A stretch of 64,000 bases of DNA. It comes from Corallium rubrum (Eukaryota > Cnidaria > Anthozoa > Scleralcyonacea > Coralliidae). Of the stretch, positions 11,550 through 23,368 are shown in pieces. Positions within the stretch are counted from its first letter, which is position 1, and each line of letters starts with the position of its first letter. The position numbers and the translations under genes are program-made. The stretch lies in the NCBI GenBank assembly GCA_964035015.1, contig OZ036008.1:2546612-2610611 (forward strand), in the 5' to 3' direction. The notes under the pieces are model-generated. The model was given only the letters and a program-made list of their open reading frames with translations. It ran no database searches and was not told where the DNA came from.

Positions 11550-12764
11550 TTAGTCAATTTTGATTCTGGGTTTTCTCATCAAGGCACTTTCTTAGAAGGT
11601 TTTCTTCACTAAGACGAGCATAAACAGGCTTAAGCTCAGCAATCACAGGAAGAGGTACGCCCTTACCATGCTTGTAAGTGCTGGTCGTGTTAGCTTGGTC
11701 CCTTTTAAAACCACACCAACTGTTCTCACCAGCTGGGCAATAGGTAGGAAGTAGTAGCTGCTCTGTCGAAGCACAGTGAAACAAGGTGGCAAGAACATTG
11801 CTCTTCATTTCAGCCAGATTCCCACTGTTGCTTCTGATAGCAATGCCGTGATAGTTCTGAAGTTTGTCAATCATATCAGTTAGTTTTCCCTTTCCACCTA
11901 TTCCTTTCTTTTCTTTTCTTTCTTCAGTTTGCGCTATGCTGTTCCAAGTCGCTTCTGGACATGCCCAACACACTCTTTCTTGCTTACAACCACACCATAC
12001 TCATCTTTGTAGATGTTTTCAACAGCACTAAAACTTTTACTATCACCATCCCATAAAATTCATGTTATTGAATATTGCGAGTGCTGAGCGATTAAAAATT
12101 CTCTTGGCTCTTTCTGGTTCCATGGCCGGTGCAGATGCACTCCACTGTAGTTTGATTTACACCTAGGTGCATGTTCTGTTTTCCACAGTGTACTTTCCAC
12201 CGTATCTTCATCACCTTCATGCTGCTTGCACTTTTTGCAGAACTTACGTAATGGTTCTGCATCTAGCACACAGCCATGCAAAGAAGAAAAACCTCTTCTT
12301 TGCCACGTTCCATCACAAGAAATAGCAGCTTTAACAATTCCATCTTCATCAGTTTCCTTGGTTTGATAGGTCATGAATTTCCTTGGCGGCATCATTTGAC
12401 GTACTTTCAGCAACATCTTTGGCAGGACGTATGGTATAGCTTTTGTGTGACTAGCATATGGCTTTGTTCCAATCGGTGGTGGCATGTTCATTGTGCTGCA
12501 AAAAAAACGTTGCTTTGCTGATAACCAACAGACCTCATTGCATACACCATCCTTCTATTGACTTGAAAGTAGTGGCCAACTTTTACTGAAGTATAGAATA
12601 CTTCAGTCCATCTACATGACTTACACTGCAACGAAAGATATGACGCACAGCCCATGCGCTTTGAATAGTCGTCGACCAATGTCAACTAGCATTCAAAGCA
12701 TTCTTTTCAAGGTAGCATTTTGAAAATGACGTTTAATATCGCCGTATCAACAATGTAGCCTCTT
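11550..12764 (-). pseudogene. DDE transposase E, central piece (2 of 3)
   Basis: This is the middle of transposase E: RGYIVDTAIL, KECFEC, a Cys-rich segment (CASYLSLQCKSC), QVNRRMVYAMRSVG, MNMPPPIGTKPY, catalytic D in ISCDGTWQRRGF, then GKLTDMIDKLQNYHG and KTQNQN at the TTAA junction with D. Several frameshifts and stops break it (near 12690, 12490, 12060 and 11970). Its N-terminal continuation is 10.6 kb away at 23369-23616 and its C-terminal continuation at 8277-8599. Joined frames and spacing match copy B, so this is one gene split by two later insertions. Confidence 0.85.
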
Positions 12765-12782
12765 CCCTTACGAAAAAAACAC

Positions 12783-13700
12783 GGTGTGTTCACTGGGTGA
12801 AAAACACTATGAACACACCGTGAACACATCGTGTTCATAGAGTGTTTCACTGAGTGAACACATACTGACTATGTGTAATTGGGACGTTTTGAACTGAGTG
12901 ACACTGAGTTAACACAGTGTGTTAACTCAGTGCCACTCAGTTCAAAACGTCCCAATTACACATAGTCACTGAGTGAAACACAGTGTAAAACACACTGTGT
13001 TCACACTGTGTTCACACTGTGTTAATACTGTGTTAACTCAGTGTCACTCAGTTCAAAACGTCCCAATTACACATAGTCACTGAGTGAAACACAGTGTAAA
13101 AGACACTGTGTTCACACTGTGTCCACACTGTGTTAATTGCTGTGTTAACTCAATGTCACTCAGTTCAAAACGTCCCAATTACACACAGTCACTGAGTGAA
13201 ACACAGTGTAAAACACACTGTGTTCACACGGTGAACATACTGTGTTCACTCTGTGTCAACTCAGTGTCACTGAGTTCAAAACGTCCCAATTACACATAGT
13301 CACTGAGGGAAACACCGTGTAAAACACACTGTGTTCACACGATGAACACACTGTGTTCACTCTGTGTTAACTCAGTGTGACTGAGTTCAAAACGTCCCAA
13401 TTACACATAGTCACTGAGTGAAACACAGTGTAAAACACACTATGTTCACACGGTGAACACACTGTGTTAACACTGTGTTGACACTGTGTTCACTGTGTGT
13501 TAACTCAGTGTCACTAAGTTCAAAACGTCCCAATTACACATAGTCACTGAGTGAAACACAGTGTAAAACACACTGTGTTCACACGGTGAACACATGGTGT
13601 TCACTCTGTGTTAATACTGTGTTAACTAAGTGTCACTCAGTTCAAAACGTCCCAATTACACATAATATACACTTTGTTAACACAATGTTAACTCAGTGTC
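12783..13700. repeat. Left subterminal array, ~111-133 bp units
   Basis: Seven direct units share the core TTCAAAACGTCCCAATTACA, starting near 12941, 13052, 13164, 13275, 13386, 13519 and 13641. Spacing is therefore about 111 bp for four intervals and then 133 and 122. One inverted copy of the core lies near 12873-12895, making a palindrome centred near 12908. Between cores are overlapping ACACAGTGTGTTCAC palindromes. Any ORFs here are artefacts of the repeat. Confidence 0.85.
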
Positions 13701-13904
13701 ACTCCCTTCAAGGCAACACAACATTTTCATGTTAATTACTAATACACACAGTGTGAAAAGAGACAATGAGGTGAACAAACGGCTTACAGTCTGAAATGCA
13801 CACTGGAAATAATGTATTATATATAGCACAGTATTCAACTCAAATTTTGCATACAGCATACTTATAAAGAATACATGCAGATACTGTATTATCATGTAGA
13901 CATA

Positions 13905-14412
13905 TTACAGAACCATCCTCAGAGATACGATTTCTTACACTGCTTAAAGTCACCTCGAGCGGGATTTTAACTCAACTCGCACCTTTGGGATTGGTCCGCC
14001 GCTCCACCTGTTAAGCTATCGAGTCGCACAGGGATTGGAGGCGAGTGTTATCCATTTAAGTGCACGAGATATACTCGCGATAACTTAACGCTTTTTCGTG
14101 AGTAAGTGCAGTGTTTCAATTCTAAATTACAGGACTATCCTCAGACTGAGACAGATATACATTCTCATGTATCTCTGCGATGGTTCTGTAATAGAATTGA
14201 AACACTGCACGAGAATATTTCGTGCATTTAAATGGTTAAAACTCGCCTCCAATCCCTGCATGTGCGGCTCGATAGCTCAACAGGTTGGCGGACCAATCCC
14301 GAAGGTGCGAGTTCTACAAATCCCGTTAGAGTTAGGCAAAATTTTCGGTTGGGTTTACGGCTTTACGCAGTGTAAGAAATAGTGCAATTCTTCTCATGTA
14401 GACATATAATAT
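13905..14412. repeat. Foldback pair of tRNA-derived SINE-like sequences
   Basis: The plus-strand half (about 14165-14412) contains TAGCTCAACAGG at 14273-14284, which fits a pol III A box, and GGTGCGAGTTC at 14304-14314, close to a B box. The same sequence occurs in reverse at about 13915-14065, and an inner inverted repeat built on GTGCAGTGTTTCAATTCTA brackets the centre (14105-14210). The tRNA-like part cannot fold into a full tRNA as far as I can see, so I call it a SINE or SINE-bearing foldback element, not a tRNA gene. Confidence 0.6.
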
Positions 14413-14420
14413 TATACATT

Positions 14421-15376
14421 TTAAGCGTCAATAAAGTTTTTCAACTTCTCTCGGTCGATCAATCGTTGTTTGGCGTGCCTTTGGTCCTTGCATTTCATGG
14501 CCATTTTTGCTCTAATGGCCGAAGTTGTCATGTGTGGATAAAAGGCCAACACAAACTCTAAAAAAAAGTTTGTCATTTTAGTGGCTTAATATACCTACAA
14601 TATCGCGCTGTTGGCTCACGGTCAGAATCGCACCAAAAAAATAAGGATTCTATTTTGATCTACAACGATATACAGTGAAAATCTATTATAATTATGCTTT
14701 AAGGAATGTTCAATGAAGTACAAAACTTGATTTTAAGCTTATCTGTAGTATGTTCAGTACGCTATTACAGTATTAGATTAAGTTTTTACCGAAGTTCTCA
14801 CATTGAACTGTTGTTCCGCATTGAACAGAAGTTCTCGAAAGGGACAGAAGTTCTCGAAAGGGACAGCTGTTGTTGTTTATGAAAAACTAATACTGTACAC
14901 ATGCAAGTTTTATACATGTGTTCACAACACATGCAGCATTGAACCGATTCCTTGAAGCGTAAATTAATAGGGAGCTATTGATATTCCTTGAATCGCCGCG
15001 CGTTCTGATCGGATGGGGGATCACGGTTGAGAGAGGCAGCGCAGGCTATTCTACTTGTAACATTCCCTATGTTAGTGGATATCATATAAAAATATACACT
15101 CAATAGTGAACAGTATATATAAAGCTATACAACTCACCAAGTATCGCAGAGACCTTATCCTGGTCCAGCAACTCCCTTTCCCGTTCTTCTTGCTTAATTC
15201 TTTTACCTGTAACCAGGCATTTCTCCATCTCATCATTGGAAAACATTGCAGTCATTAAATTGCAGATTAGTTTTCCTGCATCTTTGGATTTTCTTATGTG
15301 AATTAGTGTACCCTCTGACAAGTACTTTTGAATTGCACACTAAAACACAAAACAATACAGTATCATGCATAGACAA

Positions 15377-15445
<69 letters not shown>

Positions 15446-15758
15446 TATATACACTAGTCTTGTATATATATTTGTGAAATTCATTACTAATTCATGAGTT
15501 TTGCCAATCCAATTTCAGAAATACGTCACATGTATACCCCTGTAAACCCCATACAAACTAAAACCAATGATGCTAATTAGTTACAACCACTAGTGGATGT
15601 ATACTCTTCAGATACAATCACTAGTGCTTGTAACTAATTAGCAATTAGCATCTCAATATCCCAAAGGGATTTTTACTATTTATTCATTTCACAAGTTGTT
15701 TACAACACTCGCGTCCTTGTTGTATTGAATATACAACACGGCCGCTCATGTTGTAAAC

Positions 15759-15794
<36 letters not shown>

Positions 15795-15859
15795 AGTGTA
15801 TATATCTGTATATACTATACTGTATATATACTGTACAGGTGTATATACTGTATATACTC

Positions 15860-15922
<63 letters not shown>

Positions 15923-15923
15923 C

Positions 15924-15996
<73 letters not shown>

Positions 15997-18900
15997 ATAT
16001 ATAAAATAATAAACACAGAAGTTTTAAACTTAATGTATAAGATAAAAAAAACCTCACAAATGGGAGCCTAATTTCAATGAACTGTAGATTGTAAACAATC
16101 ATAAAGAAGCAATTAACCTGAAGATAATTGCAAAATTAAATACGTAATAAAATCAACCATATAAAATACACTGTATATATCTGTAACATGCAACAGCATA
16201 CTGTATCTCAAATCTACATGTATATAGCTATTATTTTATCTGTCAAGCTTTATTTATTCATGTCAAACATTTCCATGCTTATTATATGCATGACAAAATT
16301 ACTGCAATCTGATTGGCTAAGAGGAGTGCAATTATATCGTTAATTATATATCCTTCTGTAATCAGGCCCAAATACTGCCATTTCATTGGTTTAGAGGAGT
16401 GCGATTTGAGCATTAATCGCACCTCTTGCTAGCTGTAATCGCACACCTGCTTCAGCCAATGGAAATCAAGCTATCAAAATTGCCCAATCACAGTTCAGCA
16501 CCTAAGCTGTAGGATTTTGCGGGATTTTTCAAAAAATTAAAAAATGGAGGATTTTAAATATTAAAATATAGAATTTAAATTTGTATTTTTTTGTATACGT
16601 TTTGAAAACAGTGTCGTGTCCCCAACAAAGTAAAAACAAAGTATTACCCAACCTCGTCCCCAGGGCCATTTGTGGGGGCTGGGCCAAGATGGCGGCCAAG
16701 AACAAATGGCCCTGGCACAGGCTGAGCTATCACCACATTTGATTGGTCGAGATAACTTTGGATGTTTTAGGTATTCTGATTGGTGGAAACAAGGCGGGCG
16801 GCAGGCTAACTCGCGGGCATTTGTTTTTTGGGCTCAAATTATATTCAGAATTGCCGGCTGTTAAAAAACAACTTCGAAATGAATGAAAATGTGAGGAAAG
16901 CTGGCGAAACACCCGTGAAAACGTCGGAAGAATATGTAATGATGGGTCGTGTCGTCTCTGTGCCCGCTGCCATACAACGAAGTCCATGGGACGGCAATTC
17001 AGTGTGTTTTCTAAATCGGGCGAACGAAAGACTTGGTGAACAAAGTCAAAAAGTATTTTGGCTGCGAAAGGAAAGCTAGTACACCACAGGGCAGAATTTA
17101 CATGTTTGGCATTAAGAAGCAGGGTTTTTTCAAACAAGAGTTCTCGACGAAACGAAGCCTAAATGTTTTTCAAAACGCTGAATTGAATCCACCGAAAACT
17201 TACGAAAACAAGGCGGCCCGGCCAGACAACGGTAATCCAGTTTCTTGCGAATTTGGTACAACGGTGAAGCAAATGATAAATAATAAGCATTTACAGATAT
17301 TTATTAAAAGTGTATTTATTTTAATAATTCGACAATGTATTTGGAAATGATGTTTTGATTGTTTTCAGTTTGGGTCAGTCAAGCTGAACTAAATATTCAG
17401 AAAGTAATTGAGCCTGACTAGGCGCGATAAACTTCGTGAAGCCTGGGCCGAGTCAAAAATGAGTCAAAATATGACTCATTTTTTGCAGCCTGTGCCAGGG
17501 CCATTTGTTCCCGCCATTTTGTTTTTGGCCGCCATCTTGGCCCAGCCCCCACAAATGGCCCTGGGGACGAGGTTGAGTATTACCCAGATTGGCAGCCGGG
17601 TATTTCTTAAATATTTTAGTCAGTAAAGTAGCAACACTCGGTGAAATATAGTAAAGCTTAAACTGCATGAGTGTGTTTATAAATACATGCGTATAAACAC
17701 ACTATAAAGTAAAGACAAACAGCACTAAATTACTCACATTTTTGGTTCTTGTCATTCTTTATCAATAACTCCCGGTTTTACCTCACATATAATTGTATGA
17801 CCTCCTCATAAATTCACTTTATTATTGAAAAAACTCCTCGACGAGTCTCCGTATATTAAAAGAAATGGCCGCCTGACATTTGCATTTTTTGCGGGCCATG
17901 TTGAGAGGCCTAGGTCTAGAACCCAAAGGTTGGGCTACTATGAAGTATTTGCTGTCGAAAACAAAGAAGATGAGGACATGACCTGATTACAGAAGGATAT
18001 ATAATTAATGGGTAATAGAACGAATTGAATCGTGCTATTAATGCCAAATCATACTCGTGATTAACAAATCAACCTCCCGCTTCGCGGTCGGTCGATTTTG
18101 TAATCACTCATATGATTTTGGCATTAATAGCACTCCTCGTCGTTCTATTACCCTCATTAATTGCACTCTCCGGAATGCAAATTAATGTTACCATGGTAAC
18201 AGTAGTAAAAAATAAAATTCAAAATGGCGGCGTATTTTCAAATTGAAAGATTTTTACTTTTCCAACAACTTGTGGAACACTTTCAACTGAAAATTTCATG
18301 TAAATATTTGAAGATCAATACAGGTAACATCTGCTCACCATAAGTGAAACTGTTTGTTGTCCAGTTGTAACGAAACAAGATGTTTTCAAACGCGCGAATT
18401 ACTACGAAGCGTACGACAAGGATTGACACTTCAGGTAATTGTAAATTGGTTTTGAAGTTTGTGATTACTTATAGTTAGTTGCCAGAAAGAAAAATTAATT
18501 CACTGCGCTGAATAACGTTTTAAGATTGTCTGTGGTTGTATGGCCAATAAACATTCAAATTAAGACAAAAATTTTTGACTGTAATTAAGATAGATATCGT
18601 AATTTTGTCATGCATATAATAAACAAGTAATCATATGATTTTGCTCATGCAATTAATGATTTTACACTACTCGTGATATTTGAAAATTGAGCCAAATTGC
18701 ACTCGCCTACGGCTCGTGCAATTTTGGATCAATTTTCAAATATCACTCATAGTGTAAAATCATTAATTGCACTCGCTATCATATGATTACCTATACTAAT
18801 TGATTATTGGACTGTGAAGTCAGTGGAGAATAATGCAGTAACTCAGTATATTATGTGCATGCACTGCATTTATGTATACCTGAGCCAGGCTAACTTGTTT

Positions 18901-21385
18901 AATAATTAAATCAAACAAATTTTATTATGCAACTACTAAGCTAGCTTGCAAACAGTAATGGATTATAATACAAAGAATTCCTGAAGTTTAGATGCAAAGA
19001 AAACTTGAATCACCTTCTTAAGTTAAGAAATAGAGAATGACAAACTGTGTTTATAGCCTGATGCAATATGAGAGTAAATTCACTTGAGAGAGAGTTCAAA
19101 GGATTAATATGTGAACCCGTGATCAAGCCATAAGTGAGGAATTATATAATTACAGTACTTCCAAATTCTCCCAAGCTCACTCAAGTGTTTGCATCAGGTT
19201 AATTACAAACTTGTGGCAACATTTTCTATTTCTTGATGTTTAAACTTATAATATGTAGTGCCATAACATTATATATCACAACCATGTCATGGGTGGATGG
19301 GGGCAGGGTGGCTGAAGGCAAAGCCTGAGGTTTCTAGGGGGGTCTGCTATTAAAAGCTAATTTGCATGTTTCATGCCACCATGTTTGTTTTCTACAAGTG
19401 AAAAGCTCTCAATGAAGGCACATCAATATTTAGTGAACATGTATTAAATTTTTTTCTAGACCAAAGAGGGGAGTGGCTAGCCACCCAATCCACTCCCTGA
19501 ATCAGCCCCTGCATGTTTGCATAACTTACCTAACTGACCCATCACGTATAGCACACACACAATATTCTATAAATATAATATAATATAATATAAAATACAA
19601 ATTAAATACAATTAATACTTGCAGCTAACCTTCATAAAAATCTTTTAAGTCTTTATGCTGTTGCTTCAATTTCTGTATCTTTTGTATAAGTTGTTGACGT
19701 GTCATGTCCTCCACTTCTGATTCTTTGTCAGATGAATTTAATGCTGTTCTACTTTCCTGAATTAGTGCCTCCATTGTCCTTTTTTTAGCTCTTTTCTTTC
19801 TATTTTGTACCTGGCAGGCAAACATGTCTAAAAAATCAGATAATAAATCATTATGCATACACGATTAGTTCTTAAATCAAAATTTGTATACATGTGTATA
19901 CTAGCTGTATTATACTGCACTTGAGAACTATTAATAATATATTATAACTACTAGCCATATTTTATACATATAGCTGCCACCTCACTTACAAAAGTTTGTA
20001 AACATTATACAAATCAGTCCTTCAAAATGCTGCAAAAGTATTAAATCTTTAATAAAATATCTATCTATCTCACAAGGTTCACACTCAGTTATCAATAAAA
20101 AATTGCATAAGTTAACGTGTTATATTTTCATCTGCACTCAGCAATTGCCAAAGCAAATATTTAACAATTTTCTGGATGCCATGGCAAAGAAATGCAAGCC
20201 GAACTTATATGGTATAGCTGTTGTACTTTTCTAAGTAGACATTTTTATCCTGCAGCCAAGTAGTTTCATCAGCAAATGCTGTTCGAAATAATTGCATTTC
20301 AACCATCATTAAAAAATTACTTTCATAAAAAACAGTATATCTATAACAATGTATATACAGTACATCTATAACAATGTATATACATGTATATATATATATA
20401 CAGTCTATCTAGCTAGCTAGCTACCTACCTACCTACCTACCTACCTACCTACCTACCTACCTACCTACCTACCTACCTACCTACCTATACCTACCTACCT
20501 ACCTACCTATACCTACCTACCTACCTAGCTACCTACAGTAGCTACCTAGCTACATATATATATATATATATATATATATGAGTGCTCCTGAATTTGTTAG
20601 TGACCTAAAATAGGTTTTGTAACCTAAAATCGAATGGTGCTGCCTATATTTCAGAGTACAAATATACATTGGGGCATCGTCGTCAGAGCCAGGGGAGTCA
20701 TTTGTTCTTGCCAGTCCACCAGTAACAGTATCGTCATTTTTTTGGATTAACCCTTCAATAAATTTGGCTTCTTCTTTGATCAAATCTGATTTCTTATCTT
20801 AAAATAAAAACAGCAAACATTCTGTATATAAATGAGCTCTGAACAGACAAAACAAACATGTTGGCATATTATAAAATACAAAGAAAATTCAATTCTATAA
20901 GTATAAAAAATTATTCCATTTCAACACTTGTAAAACTTGAAAACATATTATTTTAGTCTGACAAACTAAACTACATTGACAATGACATGTATGGTCCATA
21001 CAAACATAGATTGTACAAATTAATACAGTTTAAACGGTAATATAAAACTTAGCTTTTGTTAAGCTTTGAAATTCTGACAAACAAATCTCCAATTCGGTAA
21101 AATACACTAGAACCCAGGGCCCAAAGACTGGCTGACAGCGCTGTCTGCAGCGCGGGAAAAATCAGCTAGCAAAAACCGTAAAAAGGAAAAGAAATGACAA
21201 GCAGCTATACTAAAATTTACAAAATAAAAATTACAGCGAAAAACAAACAATTAAGTAAAAGGATAAACAAACTTACCACTTTTGGCAATAACTCTAACTA
21301 TGTAAGCCTTCCAGCCATGTTTTGGCGGCTTCGTATCAGGATTTCCGTGCTTCACCATTCCGACCTTTTTGGAGTCCTCAAGCAT
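14421..21385 (-). CDS. BEN-domain protein, at least five exons
   Basis: Exons deduced from frames and splice phases are 21277-21385 ([14 protein letters not shown]..), 20624-20797 ([16 protein letters not shown]..), 19630-19827 (acidic/basic, coiled-coil-like, [14 protein letters not shown]), 15138-15339 and 14421-14557 (ends in TAA). Junction phases agree for exons 1-2, 2-3 and 4-5. Exon 3 to 4 does not match, so at least one exon between 19.6 and 15.3 kb is unassigned. Exons 4-5 form most of a BEN domain: [75 protein letters not shown] domains bind DNA or chromatin; here the protein may bind the element's subterminal repeats (inference). The frame is uninterrupted, in contrast to the transposases around it. 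Confidence 0.75.
15380..15995. repeat. (AT)n microsatellites
   Basis: Long TA dinucleotide runs at about 15380-15440, 15757-15792 and 15862-15995, the last broken by a short CATA stretch, lie in the BEN-gene intron. The predicted YIYIYI peptides are artefacts. Confidence 0.95.
16270..18640. repeat. Interrupted foldback element(s)
   Basis: Two nested inverted pairs frame this region. TTATATGCATGACAAAATTA near 16280 pairs with its complement near 18600-18625, and ATTAATTATATATCCTTCTG near 16340 pairs with its complement near 17985-18010. Further AT-rich palindromes with central CTCG/CGAG boxes occur at 17990-18180 and 18615-18790. A separate 927 bp element is inserted inside (16649-17575). I read this as stacked MITEs in the BEN-gene intron; order of insertion is uncertain. 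Confidence 0.55.
16649..17575. mobile_element. MULE-like element with 9 bp target duplication
   Basis: Inverted ends start CAACCTCGTCCCCAGGGCCA and stay nearly identical for about 50 bp, then diverge. The 9-mer AGTATTACC lies immediately outside both ends (16640-16648 and 17576-17584), a length typical of Mutator-like elements. Inside, on the plus strand, is an ORF pair (16879-17079 [20 protein letters not shown].., continuing in another frame to 17350). It matches nothing I recognise and could be a captured exon. Confidence 0.7.
19050..19215. repeat. Short palindromic MITE
   Basis: The ends GTTTATAGCCTGATGCAA and TTGCATCAGGTTAATTAC are imperfect inverted copies. A related element with the same GCCTGATGCAAA ends is at 63786-63945. 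It lies in the BEN-gene intron. Confidence 0.45.
20395..20576. repeat. (CTAC)n and (AT)n simple repeats
   Basis: CTAC tetramers with scattered CTAG and TATA variants are followed by a short TA run. The array ends about 45 bases before the donor of BEN exon 2 (exon edge at 20624). Confidence 0.95.
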
Positions 21386-21641
21386 TTTCCTGTTCCATAT
21401 CTTCAGTTAAAACACTCGTTTGGTCCGACTTAATCCAATGTATAAGTACCCACATATTGTCGTAAAAAGGTTTAGAATACATTTTTGAGAACGCTGCGGT
21501 CGCTGCCAAACAAATTGTTGAACTGTACCATACAAAAGCCTTCCAAACAGAACAGAAAAAAGTTTGGGGTGTCCCAAAAAATGCAAAAATATCAGGTTCT
21601 GTGGTCTAATAGTTGACTGACAGGTTGAGATTCTGGACAAA
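21386..21641. promoter_or_regulatory. Putative bidirectional promoter
   Basis: Only 256 bp separate the BEN gene's start codon (minus, 21385) from the ATG of the orphan plus-strand exon (21642). The head-to-head arrangement implies a shared promoter. No TATA box is obvious. Assignment rests on geometry alone. Confidence 0.4.
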
Positions 21642-21836
21642 ATGGAGAATGTGCAAGTCGAAAATGCCGATTCGGATAGCGAAAATAGGCCTAATTTCTC
21701 AAGAAGACGAGGTCCGTATCGTCAATACTTAAACAGCGAAACATCAAACAGAGTTCCTCGACAAACAAGAATGAGGTGGCGTGATGCTGACGTGCAAACT
21801 GATCATGAAGAAAGTTTGGCAGCACGAGAAAACGAA
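21642..21836 (+). CDS. Orphan first exon, unknown protein, divergent to BEN gene
   Basis: Sixty-five codons begin MENVQVENADSDSENRPNFS, continue through basic RRRGPYRQYL and VPRQTRMRWRDADVQ, and end at a good donor (GAA|GTAAGC). No further exon is convincing: an acceptor near 21930 leads straight to a stop, and the right satellite array starts near 22385. The exon therefore looks like the remnant of a gene whose body was deleted. In an autonomous relative this could be the transposase gene (inference). Family not recognised. Confidence 0.5.
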
Positions 21837-21947
21837 GTAAGCAACAGTTACTTAATAATAGCTTTGACGTTTATTATATTAAAACCACAAATGTCTTTTT
21901 TTGGTTATCTTAAAATTATTCACTCATCTACAGGAATGAATAACTAT

Positions 21948-22036
21948 TAGCGTCAGCAAACTATATTTAGTTTTCACCTTTTATCCTCCAAAATGAAGGT
22001 CAAAAACGAAATGTAGTTTGCTGACGCTAAATGTTA
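21948..22036. repeat. Short inverted repeat
   Basis: TAGCGTCAGCAAACTATATT and the near-complement AATGTAGTTTGCTGACGCTA form the arms of a roughly 90-base hairpin. The rest of the stretch to 22384 is AT-rich with a TA microsatellite near 22250-22280. Confidence 0.6.
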
Positions 22037-22239
22037 ATTAGCCGAGACATTTTCCCCGAAAAATTCTTGTTTGTTGGCCGGAACTTTAAAATCTGGTTTC
22101 GTATATAAACGTAGGCATAGAAGAAACTCATTAGTTGATACTCACAACCATTTATTCTCTTCTGACATTTTACAAAACGAATATCATGTAAATAATGTTG
22201 ATGTGAAAATTTTCAGTTAAAGTATTATAAATGGCATGT

Positions 22240-22282
<43 letters not shown>

Positions 22283-22384
22283 TTTGTCTAAGTAATCAGC
22301 ATTGTAAAATAGACTTGTTTTTATATAACCCTGAATATAATGCATTGTGTTTTCTTAAAAAAACACGTTAATATCAGTGATAAT

Positions 22385-23352
22385 ATATTTTAGCTTAACT
22401 GAGTTAACACAATGTCCGCGCTATTGTAAAAATTGTACTGAGTGTAATTAATGTAAAAAAATTACCCATGCAGTGAAAACAGTGTAAAGAGTAGCGAACA
22501 CTCTGTGACCACTAGCTGAGTGCACAACACAGTAACCACACTGTGAAAACTTCACTGTGTTTTCACTGTGTAAAAGGATCACTGAGACACAGAGAAATAT
22601 TTACTGTGTAGGCACTGTGTGAAAAATAGCAAACACTCTGTGACCACTTAGTGAAAACTAAGTGACCGCTCAGTGAAAACGAAGTGACCATACTGTGAAA
22701 ACTTCACTGTGTGGTCACTGTGCGAAAGAATCACGGAGTGACCACACAGAGAAATGGTTACAATGTGGACACTGTGTGAAAAATAGCGAACAATCTGTGA
22801 CCACTTAGTGTATAACTCAGTGATCACACTGAAAACGTCACTGTGTGGTCACCCTGTGAAAGAATCACGGAGTGACCACACAGAGAAATAGTTACAGTGT
22901 GGACGCTGTGTGAAAAATGGTGAACACTCTGTCATCACTGAGTAAACAACTCAGTGATCACACTGTGAAAACGTCACTGTGTGGTCACTGTGTGAAAGAA
23001 TCACGGAGTGACCACACAGAGAAATAGTTACAGTGTGGACACTGCGTGAAAAATGGGGAACACTCTGTGATCACTGAGTGAATAACTCAGTGATCACACT
23101 GTGAAAACGTCACTGTGTGGTCACTGTGTGAAAGAATCACGGAGTGACCACACAGAGAAATAGTTACAGTGTGGACACTGCGTGAAAAATGGTGAACACT
23201 CTGTGACCACTGAGTGAATAACTCAGTGATCACACTGTGAAAACGTCACTGTGTGGTCACTGTGTGAAAAAGTAGCGACACACCGTGTGTTAACACTGTG
23301 CGCACAGTGAGAATACAGAGACAAGGCTGTGAACACACGGTGTACACACTGT
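22385..23352. repeat. Right subterminal array, ~133 bp units
   Basis: Several units share GTGAAAACGTCACTGTGTGG, GAATCACGGAGTGACCACAC and GTTACAGTGTGGACACTG at about 133 bp spacing, becoming more uniform towards the element end. The units differ in sequence from the left array but use the same CACTGTGT/ACACAGTG words. The array runs into the terminal inverted repeat at 23351-23368. Confidence 0.85.
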
Positions 23353-23368
23353 GTTTTTTTCGTAAGGG

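Larger units (their letters stand above)
12765..23368. mobile_element. 10.6 kb element with BEN-domain gene and subterminal satellite arrays
   Basis: Both ends are inverted copies of CCCTTACGAAAAAAACAC. Each end continues into about 1 kb of palindrome-rich tandem repeat built on CACTGTGT/ACACAGTG words. Between them are a spliced BEN-domain gene (minus) and a divergent orphan exon (plus), plus many secondary MITEs and microsatellites. The element interrupts transposase E: the frame on the two sides (..KESEV and RGYIVD..) rejoins without gap or duplicated bases, so there is no obvious target duplication. No transposase is recognisable, so this copy may have lost it. Superfamily not assigned. 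Confidence 0.7.

Noticed and set aside
13084-13299. Coding ORF in the satellite array
   Set aside because: Its peptide repeats with the array period.
12783-13700. CRISPR-like array
   Set aside because: The repeats are long, palindromic, of uneven spacing and without unique spacers; the genome is animal.
14263-14380. tRNA gene
   Set aside because: A and B box-like sequences are present but no acceptor stem or anticodon arm could be formed; treated as SINE.
15233-16071. ORFs encoding YIYIYI-rich peptides
   Set aside because: They are translations of TA dinucleotide runs.
12765-23368. Helitron
   Set aside because: The ends are inverted repeats, not 5'-TC and CTRR-3' with a terminal hairpin, and no Rep/helicase is seen.
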